Position numbers and translations under genes: made by a program. A stretch of 64,000 bases of DNA, taken from NCBI GenBank assembly GCA_019117105.1, contig DXAH01000050.1:1-64000 (forward strand), in the 5' to 3' direction. How positions within the stretch are numbered: position 1 is the first letter of the stretch; every line of letters begins with the position of its first letter. This stretch comes from Duodenibacillus intestinigallinarum (lineage in GTDB: Bacteria > Pseudomonadota > Gammaproteobacteria > Burkholderiales > Burkholderiaceae_F). Below the pieces are notes generated by a model that saw nothing but the letters and a program-made list of their open reading frames with translations, did not search any database and was not told the DNA's origin. Positions 15,142 through 22,045 of the stretch are shown here, piece after piece.

Positions 15142-16152
15142 TTATTTTGCTTGGGTGTGCATCTGCTCGAATTTCCAGCTGCTCGAGCACATCTCAGCGA
15201 TGCCGTACTGCGCCTTCCATCCCAGTAGCTTTTCGGCCTTGTCCGGACAGCACCAGTTGGCGGCAATGTCTCCTGCGCGCCGCTGCAGCACTTTGTAGGG
15301 CAGTTTTTTGCCGCAAGCCTTTTCAAAAGCTGCAATCACTTCCAGTACGCTCGAGCCGCGTCCGGTACCCAGATTGATAGCCTCCCAACCGGCGTGGTTT
15401 TCGGCGTAGGTGAGCGCATCCACGTGACCTCGGGCAAGGTCCACCACATGAATGTAGTCGCGCACACCCGTGCCGTCGGGCGTCGGGTAGTCGTCGCCGA
15501 ATACGCGTACGTATTCGAGCTTGCCAGAGGCAACACGTGCTACATAGGGCAGTAGATTGTTGGGTATCCCATTGGGATCCTCTCCGATTAGGCCAGAATC
15601 GTGTGCGCCGATCGGATTGAAGTAGCGCAGACACACGGCGGCGAAATCAGGCTGAGCCGCGCACAGGTCGCGCAGGATCTCCTCGATCATGAGCTTGGTG
15701 CGACCGTAAGGATTCGTGGGCGTTCCCGTCGGCATGTCTTCGGTGAGCGGCAGCGACACAGGTGTGCCGTAGACGGTCGAAGAGCTCGAGAAGATAAGCT
15801 TGCTGACGCCGCACTCCTTCATGGCCTGCAGCAGCGTCACCGTACCCGCGATGTTATTGTCGTAGTAGAGAAGCGGTTTTTCGACCGATTCGCCGACGGC
15901 CTTGAGCCCCGCAAAGTGGATCACGGCATCGATTTCGTAGGCCTTGAGCGTTTCCACGAGCTTTGCCCCATCGCGGATGTCACCTTCCACAAATGCAGGA
16001 CGCGCGCCGGTGATCGTTTCGATGGCGTCGACCACTTCGGGTTTGCTGTTGGATAGATTGTCGTAGAGAACCGCCGTATGGCCCGATTCAATCAGACATA
16101 CGGCCGTATGCGAGCCGATGAAGCCCGTGCCGCCCGTCAAAAGAACTTTCAT
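15142..16152 (-). CDS. galE: UDP-glucose 4-epimerase
   Basis: GalE interconverts UDP-glucose and UDP-galactose with bound NAD+, feeding surface polysaccharide or galactose use. The 336-residue protein starts MKVLLTGGTGFIGSHTAV with the Rossmann GxxGxxG motif. The catalytic SSSTVYG serine region and the YxxxK pair (YGRTKLM, near residue 150) follow. The substrate loop region GVRDYIHVVDLARGHVDAL is conserved. The frame extends upstream but the motif-bearing start at 16152 is standard. It stands alone on the minus strand. Confidence 0.95.
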   Translation of the reverse strand: MKVLLTGGTGFIGSHTAVCLIESGHTAVLYDNLSNSKPEVVDAIETITGARPAFVEGDIRDGAKLVETLKAYEIDAVIHFAGLKAVGESVEKPLLYYDNNIAGTVTLLQAMKECGVSKLIFSSSSTVYGTPVSLPLTEDMPTGTPTNPYGRTKLMIEEILRDLCAAQPDFAAVCLRYFNPIGAHDSGLIGEDPNGIPNNLLPYVARVASGKLEYVRVFGDDYPTPDGTGVRDYIHVVDLARGHVDALTYAENHAGWEAINLGTGRGSSVLEVIAAFEKACGKKLPYKVLQRRAGDIAANWCCPDKAEKLLGWKAQYGIAEMCSSSWKFEQMHTQAK

Positions 16153-16270
16153 TCGAAACTTCGACGCCGAAGCTTGTCGCAATGTGCAGCAGCCAAGAGC
16201 ATCGCCTCCATCGTTGTGGAATTAAGAAACTATTCGGGTAGCAAGTATACGGAGGAAATGCCTGCCTCTT

Positions 16271-16299
16271 GCAAAACGGCCGCCGTTGGGCCGTTTTGC
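16271..16299 (-). terminator. Hairpin after the DUF6282-like gene
   Basis: GCAAAACGGCC (16271-16281) pairs perfectly with GGCCGTTTTGC (16289-16299) around a 7-base loop. It lies 20 bases beyond the stop of the minus-strand amidohydrolase gene. The T-stretch is inside the stem, so termination strength is uncertain. Confidence 0.6.
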
Positions 16300-16318
16300 G
16301 TGGGCGTCGGGGTACCGG

Positions 16319-17269
16319 CTATTTTTCAAGGCCGATCAAGTAGGCCGGGGTGTCACTCAGCATAGATTTCAGAGAAGCCGCGCTGAATCCCGCCTTGAGC
16401 AATTCATTGCGGGCCTGGCGCATGCCTGCCACGGGGCGGGGCATGCCGACCTGACCCAGGTCGGTGGTGATGAAGGTGCGCTCCGGTGCAACACGCAGGA
16501 TTTCGGTTGCTTCCTGCAGGCTTTGACGCGGGTACGTCGGCATGGCCGAATCCTCACCCCAGAAGCGGCCCAGATAGCAGAATTCGATCCAGGCGCCGAG
16601 CGAGGCTGCCCGTTCGAGCTGCGCGGGCGACATCTTCCAGATGAGCGCGTTGGGGTGCGTGATGATGCACTTTTTGAATCCCATGTCGTGTGCGGCCTGA
16701 GCCATCAGAAGCGACTCTGTCGGGGAACTGTGGCCGGTGGCAAAGGCAACGTCGGCTTGCGCGCATAGTTCCATGATGTGCAGCGTCTCTGGGAGCAACT
16801 TGCCGTTGCCGTCGGAGACGCGAATGAACGGTGTGTTTTGCTTGAAGGTTCGGACGGCGTATTCGGCATCAAGCGTCGGCATCCACACGGTGCGGCAGAG
16901 GTTTCCGGTGGTGGCAAGCGCCTTTTCGACGGCATAGGTGTTGAGCGTGGCGCCGGTGGCGCGGTTTAACACGATCGAGCCGAAGAGTTCGATACCGGGG
17001 ACAGCCTGACGCAGCAGATAGGCGCGGTCGTGACAGGAAAAGTCGTTGGATTTGAAAAGAACGGCGCGATAACCTGCGGCTTTAGCTTCCTGAGCCATGT
17101 CGTATTCCGACAGACTTCTGGCTTTGGAGTCGGGCGCCGCATGCAGATGAATATCGCAAACGCCAGCAAGGTCGGATCGTGGAGCGGATGCACCAGCAGG
17201 TTTGACTGCGGTTATTCCAGAAGCGGCGTAGGCGGCAGTGGCAGCTGCGAGAAATTGTCTTCTGTCCAT
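16319..17269 (-). CDS. Tat-exported amidohydrolase-like protein (DUF6282 type)
   Basis: The 316-residue protein starts MDRRQFLAAATAAYAASG, a twin-arginine signal, so it should be exported folded to the periplasm. After it come CDIHLHAAPDS (an HxH metal motif), FKSNDFSCHDRA, FATGHSSPTESL and CIITHPNALIWKMS. The last two supply further histidines of a metal-dependent hydrolase barrel, and TTDLGQVGMPRP would place the late aspartate. The substrate is unknown. It starts 7 bases after the DUF362 gene on the same strand, so the two are almost certainly co-transcribed. The DUF6282 family name is from memory. Confidence 0.75.
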   Translation of the reverse strand: MDRRQFLAAATAAYAASGITAVKPAGASAPRSDLAGVCDIHLHAAPDSKARSLSEYDMAQEAKAAGYRAVLFKSNDFSCHDRAYLLRQAVPGIELFGSIVLNRATGATLNTYAVEKALATTGNLCRTVWMPTLDAEYAVRTFKQNTPFIRVSDGNGKLLPETLHIMELCAQADVAFATGHSSPTESLLMAQAAHDMGFKKCIITHPNALIWKMSPAQLERAASLGAWIEFCYLGRFWGEDSAMPTYPRQSLQEATEILRVAPERTFITTDLGQVGMPRPVAGMRQARNELLKAGFSAASLKSMLSDTPAYLIGLEK

Positions 17270-17276
17270 GATTTCT

Positions 17277-18248
17277 TTACAGATTGATTCGGGTGTAGCG
17301 ACGTCCTTTGACGCCGAGCTTTTCAAGGTACTCGAGCTGCAGAAAGCCGCGTTCGATCTTGGCGTCTTCGGGATAGGCGTCGTATTGCGCGGGAGTGAGG
17401 CCGTAGATAAGGTCAAGTGCCGCCTGGTCGGCTGCGGCCATGCTGAGGGAGCCCACGATGCCGAGCGTGCCGGTTCGCACCGATGCGCCCTTTAACGGGG
17501 TGATCTTCATTTTCGAGAGCACGTTGATGTAAAGGAGTTTTCCTTTCATCGCTTCGTCAATGCCTTTGGCAGCGTCTGCCAAACGCCGGAAAAAGCCCGC
17601 GTTCTTTCTGAAGCCCTCTCCATGCACTGCGGTTTTGCCGAAGGCGCCGGCAAGACCGATGCCCACGTTTTTCATGGCGCCCGAATAGCCCGCAAAGCTC
17701 GGGATCTTGAAATTGGCGGCAACGACTACGGCACCATATTCGTCCAGAAGCGCCTTTGAGACGGACACTTCCTTTAGTTCCGCGCCCAAGTGAATCGGTA
17801 CCATGCGATAGGCGCCGTCTCGGTCGAGAATGTCGATCTGTTCGCGGGGAACGCCTTGTGAGGCGATCGCATCCAGATTACCCTGCGTGTTGCCTCGCCC
17901 GGAGGTGTAGGTTGAGGCCCAATTGCCTTCAACGTAGAAGCTTCCGGGCAGATTCGCCTGCAGCGCCTGCCACAGTGCGCGGTTGACGTGCACCTCGTCG
18001 CCGTGCAGCTTGATGCCGATGCGTCCTTTAACGGATGTAAGGCCCGCTTCGGCTCTCAACCTTTCAAAAACGGCAACAAAGTTTTCCGCGGTGACGTTTT
18101 TGGCGTAGTAGACGCGGGGTAAAGCAGGTTCGGCCGCGCGGATGGAGGAAAGGGGCAGAAACTGTGCGGCGATTGCGCCCGAATAGAGCGCAAACTGTCG
18201 GCGGGTGAGCCCGGTACCCGGCGTTTGACGAGAGCGTTCATTCTTCAT
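17277..18248 (-). CDS. Tat-exported DUF362 protein
   Basis: The 323-residue protein has a twin-arginine signal with LTRRQFALYSGAIAA (about residues 14-28) and a cleavage-like AAEPA near residue 40. The mature part matches DUF362, with RIGIKLHGDEVHVNRALW early and VVVAANFKIPSFAGYSGAMKN in the middle. This family is uncharacterised. Conserved acidic and histidine residues suggest metal or Fe-S chemistry, but that is not shown here. The start at 18248 (weak AAGG site) is chosen because the frame upstream has no signal-like features. It is paired with the amidohydrolase gene downstream. Confidence 0.75.
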   Translation of the reverse strand: MKNERSRQTPGTGLTRRQFALYSGAIAAQFLPLSSIRAAEPALPRVYYAKNVTAENFVAVFERLRAEAGLTSVKGRIGIKLHGDEVHVNRALWQALQANLPGSFYVEGNWASTYTSGRGNTQGNLDAIASQGVPREQIDILDRDGAYRMVPIHLGAELKEVSVSKALLDEYGAVVVAANFKIPSFAGYSGAMKNVGIGLAGAFGKTAVHGEGFRKNAGFFRRLADAAKGIDEAMKGKLLYINVLSKMKITPLKGASVRTGTLGIVGSLSMAAADQAALDLIYGLTPAQYDAYPEDAKIERGFLQLEYLEKLGVKGRRYTRINL

Positions 18249-18410
18249 CTTGTAGCCTTTTCCGACAATGTGATTGAGTGTTTGCAAAAAGCGTAGCGGC
18301 AGAGCATGCCCGCTGTCCAATGCCGAATCGTTACGCGGCGCGATGCCGAATGCTTATCCAAGACCGATCGGGCCGTCACACGGGATCGGCAGCGGCCCGT
18401 GCCGGAGAGA

Positions 18411-19550
18411 TCAGTTCGAGTTGATCTGGTTTTGTTGTTCGGCGGGGTAACGGTCGCCGACGATGTCAACGGCGGCCACTTGCTTTTCCAGTTCGGTCCA
18501 CTCAGTGCGGCTTACCTTGAAGTCGAGCGAGCGCAGGTTTTCCTCCAGGTGCGAAAGTTTTGTGGTGCCCGGAATCGGAACGATCCAGTCGGCCTTGTCG
18601 AGCATCCACAGCAGGGCGATTTGCGAGGAGGTCATGCCGTGCGTACGACCGAAGTGATTGAGCACTTCGACGATGCGGTAGTTGGCGCGCAGAGCCTGCG
18701 GAGTAAAGCGCGGCAGCGTGTGACGGTTGTCGTTGGTGACGTCAAACTGCGTGTACTCGTTGACGGTACCGCCCAGAAAGCCTCGATTGAGCGGGCTGTA
18801 TGGCACAAAGCCGATGCCGAGCTCCTGCAGCACGGGGAACACTTTGGTTTCGGGCTCGCGCCACATGAGGTGATATTCGCTCTGAATAGCCGTCACCGGG
18901 CATTCCTTATGCGCGGCGCGGATTGTGTTGGGACCCACTTCACACATGCCGAAGTGCTTTACCTTGCCTTCCTTGATGAGGTCGGCGACGGTACCCGCAA
19001 CGTCCTCGACCGGAACGGCCGGGTCGAATCGGTGCTGGTAGAAGAGATCGATGGCCTCAATGCCGAGGTTTTTCAGGGACTCTTCACAAACACGACGGAT
19101 GTTTTCAGGGCGGCTGTCAAAGCGTCCTTCGATTTTCTTTTCGTGCTCATCGAATACGAAGCCGAACTTGGTGGCGACCTGAATGCGGTTCTTAAACGGC
19201 GCGATCGCTTGTCCCACGAATTTTTCGTTTTGGGCGCGCACGCGGCCGTAGACCTGGGCGGTATCAAAGAAGTTGACGCCGAGATCGTAGGCTTGGGCCA
19301 CCACGCGTTTGAGCATGGTCGCATCGGGTGTTTCGCTGCGGTGATAGCTCATGCCCATACAGCCGAAGCCAAGAGCCGTGACGTGCATGGCCGCGGTACC
19401 TGACCCGAGCGTGCGCATCTGTACGATGTCGGGGATGTCGACTACGCGGGGCTTTTGGCCGGAAGCAGCCTGTGCGGACGGAACAAACGCCGTGGCGGCA
19501 AGTGCTCCGAGGCCGCCCAACAGGTGGCGGCGATTTGTCGTGGCAGTCAT
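18411..19550 (-). CDS. Tat-exported aldo/keto reductase
   Basis: The 379-residue protein starts MTATTNRRHLLGGLGALAAT, an RR-containing export signal ending near SAQAA. It is followed by a full aldo/keto reductase barrel. The barrel has ALGFGCMGMSYHRSE, the catalytic FFDTAQVYG (D and Y) and KFGF. The C-terminal nucleotide site is around IVPIPGTTKLSHLEENLRS. Most family members are cytosolic and use NADPH, so an exported copy would need to be exported with its cofactor bound. A GGAG site supports this start. The divergent operator and LysR gene are upstream. Confidence 0.85.
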   Translation of the reverse strand: MTATTNRRHLLGGLGALAATAFVPSAQAASGQKPRVVDIPDIVQMRTLGSGTAAMHVTALGFGCMGMSYHRSETPDATMLKRVVAQAYDLGVNFFDTAQVYGRVRAQNEKFVGQAIAPFKNRIQVATKFGFVFDEHEKKIEGRFDSRPENIRRVCEESLKNLGIEAIDLFYQHRFDPAVPVEDVAGTVADLIKEGKVKHFGMCEVGPNTIRAAHKECPVTAIQSEYHLMWREPETKVFPVLQELGIGFVPYSPLNRGFLGGTVNEYTQFDVTNDNRHTLPRFTPQALRANYRIVEVLNHFGRTHGMTSSQIALLWMLDKADWIVPIPGTTKLSHLEENLRSLDFKVSRTEWTELEKQVAAVDIVGDRYPAEQQNQINSN

Positions 19551-19641
19551 GAGAAACTCCTTTGCAACAGTGAAATCAATGGGTTGCAAAAAAGTATCTC
19601 CCGAAACAAAAAGCTATGTCAAAGACTAATTTTCAATGATT

Positions 19642-19664
19642 TTTCATGCATAAATTGCATGAAA
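19642..19664. promoter_or_regulatory. Perfect inverted repeat, LysR-type box
   Basis: TTTCATGCA and TGCATGAAA flank five bases (TAAAT), giving a 23-base perfect inverted repeat with a T-N11-A core (TGCA-N5-TGCA), the usual form of a LysR-family target. It lies directly after the lysR stop codon and about 90 bases upstream of the reductase start. A matching half-site (TGCATGAAA) occurs at 20581-20589 between lysR and the cupin gene. Confidence 0.6.
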
Positions 19665-20546
19665 TCAGAGGTCGTGATTTTGCAACTGAGACCAGAAGAT
19701 TTCGCCGGCTTTGGAAAGCCGATGGTTCTTGCGCCGCACGAACTTGTGGCGCGCCAGACGTTCCGGAGCGAGCGGCACGAACCGAAGGCCCGGAGTGGGG
19801 CGGATGCCGTAGGAACCTTCCACGCATAAAAGCGCGTCACCGATGCCGGAGCGGATGAAATGCAGTGACAGACTCGGCAGGTTGTGGTACATCACCACGG
19901 TCTCATCCTTGACGAGCTCTGAAAACCACGTTTTGATCTCGGTTCGAACGATTGCGCGGCGCGGCAAGATCATACGCAGAGAGGAAATCGTCTGGCCGTT
20001 GGCGAAGGGATGCGATGCAACGGGTGAGTCGTCGCGCACCACGATGCCCCAGCGGTCGGCGACCGGCAGATCAATGGCATCGTATTTGGCTGCTTCAACA
20101 GGTTCGAGAAGAATGCCCATGTCAATGCGGTCGTGATCGAGCGCGCTACGGATGTCGTCGCCGTCGGCCGAATAAAGCTCAAACTGCACCTGCGGATAGG
20201 CGGCGCGAAACGCCTGGAACTTGTCCGCAAGAAAGCGCACGGCACTTGATTCGACGCAGCCGATGCGCAGTTCTCCTGAAAGAAACCCCGAGTTCTCGCG
20301 CAGTTCCTTTTTGGTGCGCTCATCGAGATTGAGAATTTCCTGCGCGCGTTGCTGCAGCAGAAAACCGCTTTCGGTGAGTGATAGCTGGCGCTTGGATCGG
20401 TCGAAAAGCTTGCAACCGAGCTCCTCTTCGAGGTCCTGGATCTGACGGCTTAACGCGGGCTGAGAGATATAAAGCAGCTGCGCGGCCTTGGTGATGCTGC
20501 CGACGCGGCAGATCGTCAGAAACGTTTTCAGTACCTTTGTGTTCAT
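19665..20546 (-). CDS. LysR-family transcriptional regulator
   Basis: The 293-residue protein has the N-terminal winged helix-turn-helix with VGSITKAAQLLYISQPALSR (about 16-35) and DLEEELGCKLFDRSKRQL. An effector domain follows with ELRIGCVESSAVRFLADKF. The gene is divergent from the secreted cupin gene and upstream, on the same strand, of the reductase gene, so it is the likely regulator of both. The effector is unknown. It is closer to the CynR/GltC-like general group than to any recognised pathway regulator. Confidence 0.92.
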   Translation of the reverse strand: MNTKVLKTFLTICRVGSITKAAQLLYISQPALSRQIQDLEEELGCKLFDRSKRQLSLTESGFLLQQRAQEILNLDERTKKELRENSGFLSGELRIGCVESSAVRFLADKFQAFRAAYPQVQFELYSADGDDIRSALDHDRIDMGILLEPVEAAKYDAIDLPVADRWGIVVRDDSPVASHPFANGQTISSLRMILPRRAIVRTEIKTWFSELVKDETVVMYHNLPSLSLHFIRSGIGDALLCVEGSYGIRPTPGLRFVPLAPERLARHKFVRRKNHRLSKAGEIFWSQLQNHDL

Positions 20547-20678
20547 GATCGAGCTCCAACGGAAGCGAATATGTCATTTTTGCATGAAAAAGCATCCTAA
20601 ATAAGTATTGGATATTGGCGACGGCTGCAGGCACAATTGAAAACACAAAGTTTTCCTAAGAAAAACAAGGAGATAGCA

Positions 20679-21173
20679 ATGTTGAAGGTTTCTCTCGCTC
20701 TGGCTTGCGCAGTTTTGATGGCCGGTTCTGCGGCAGCGGCTGATATCCCGGAAGGCTCTCAGCTGGTGACACGCGCCAAGGACTTGGCGGTGGTTGACGG
20801 CGGCAACAAGGTCTTTACGGGCAAGGTGAAGATTCAGGCGCTTTCGGATCAGCTTCCGGGCATGCCGGTGGCGGGGGCCTACGTGATTTTTGAGCCCGGT
20901 GCCCGTTCCTTCTGGCACACCCATCCGACCGGTCAGGTGCTCATCATCGCCGAGGGCGAGGGTCGCTCTGGCGTGTACGGCCAGAAGGTGAGCGTTCTCA
21001 AGAAGGGTGACGTGGTCGTCTGCCCCAAGGGCGTCAAGCACTTCCACGGTGCCGCTCCGGATCAGCGCATGGTTCAGATGACGATCACGGGATATGACCC
21101 GCAGGGCAAGAACGTCAACTGGATGGAACCCGTGACCGATGAGCAGTATCTCAACGTTGAAACGGTCAAGTAA
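20679..21173 (+). CDS. Secreted cupin-domain protein
   Basis: The 164-residue protein has a signal peptide ending near AGSAAAADIP. It has a single cupin barrel with GARSFWHTHPTGQVLIIAEG (metal histidines) and CPKGVKHFHGAAPDQRM (second motif). Small exported cupins of this type are often joined to carboxymuconolactone decarboxylases or act as isomerases or lyases. The reaction here is unknown. AAGGAGA precedes the ATG at 20679. It diverges from lysR and is probably controlled by it. Confidence 0.85.
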   Translation: MLKVSLALACAVLMAGSAAAADIPEGSQLVTRAKDLAVVDGGNKVFTGKVKIQALSDQLPGMPVAGAYVIFEPGARSFWHTHPTGQVLIIAEGEGRSGVYGQKVSVLKKGDVVVCPKGVKHFHGAAPDQRMVQMTITGYDPQGKNVNWMEPVTDEQYLNVETVK

Positions 21174-21198
21174 GTCCGACAAGTTGGCCTGAAACGAA

Positions 21199-21235
21199 GA
21201 AAGCCATTCTCGGCGGAAGTTCGAGAATGGCTTTC
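21199..21235. terminator. Bidirectional terminator between cupin and crotonase genes
   Basis: GAAAGCCATTCTCG (21199-21212) pairs perfectly with CGAGAATGGCTTTC (21222-21235) around a 9-base loop. It sits between two convergent genes. Confidence 0.8.
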
Positions 21236-21256
21236 AGACTTTCGTGGCAGAGAAAT

Positions 21257-22012
21257 TTAGTCCAGATTGGGCTTGCGTCCTTCGAGGAAGGCCGCACAGG
21301 CTTCTTTGGCAGCGGGTGTGGCGGCCGCCGCTTCAAAGGCTGAGGCTTCGCGTTCGCGCACGGCTTCAATGTACTTGTTCATGGCCAGACGCAGGAGCTC
21401 TTTGGAGGAGCGCACGGCAACGGGCGAAAGCTTGGCCAGGCGCTGAGCGCGGGCAAGCGTCTGCGCGCGCACTGCATCGTCCTCAAAGACGCCGCTTACC
21501 ATTCCCATCTGAAGTGCTTCCTGTGCGGTAATGGGTTCGGAGAGCAGGATCTTTTCGGCGGCCTTGTGCAGCCCTGCAGCGGCCACGGTGAGGTACGACA
21601 CGCCGAAGCGCGGCGTGAGGCCGAGTGCTGTAAAGGGCAGGGAAAAGAGGCTGCTTGCGCCGGCGTAGACGAGGTCGCAGTAATAAAGAATCGTGGTGCC
21701 GAAACCCACGCACGGTCCCTCGACGCAGGCCATCATGGGCTTGGTCATCGTTTGCAGTTGCGTGATGAAGCGGCCGGCAGGAGAGTCGGACGAAGCGCTC
21801 GGGTTTTCAAGCTGCTCCTTGAGGTCTCCGCCCGCACAGAAGATGCCGGGCTGGGCCGTGATGACAATCACTCGCACGTTGTCGTCAGCTTCGGCATTGG
21901 CCAGAAGTGCGGTGAATTCTTCCAGCGTTTTGGCGTCGAGCGTATTGCGTTTTTCCGGGCGCGAGATTTCAACGGTGAGAACACGCTGTTCAAGAACTTG
22001 ATTCAAAGGCAT
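21257..22012 (-). CDS. Enoyl-CoA hydratase/isomerase family protein
   Basis: The 251-residue protein is a crotonase-fold enzyme. It has RPEKRNTLDAKTLEEF near the start and the oxyanion-hole segments PGIFCAGGDLKEQ and GPCVGFGTTILYYCDLVYA. The second segment lacks the glutamate expected of classical hydratases at that place and looks more like the isomerase subgroup, so double-bond isomerisation of an enoyl-CoA is the better guess. It is 33 bases before the pat-like gene in the same direction of reading, so a shared transcript from upstream is possible. Confidence 0.85.
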   Translation of the reverse strand: MPLNQVLEQRVLTVEISRPEKRNTLDAKTLEEFTALLANAEADDNVRVIVITAQPGIFCAGGDLKEQLENPSASSDSPAGRFITQLQTMTKPMMACVEGPCVGFGTTILYYCDLVYAGASSLFSLPFTALGLTPRFGVSYLTVAAAGLHKAAEKILLSEPITAQEALQMGMVSGVFEDDAVRAQTLARAQRLAKLSPVAVRSSKELLRLAMNKYIEAVREREASAFEAAAATPAAKEACAAFLEGRKPNLD

Positions 22013-22045
22013 GAAAAGAAATCCTTTCGTGGGCTTGGGGTGGTT

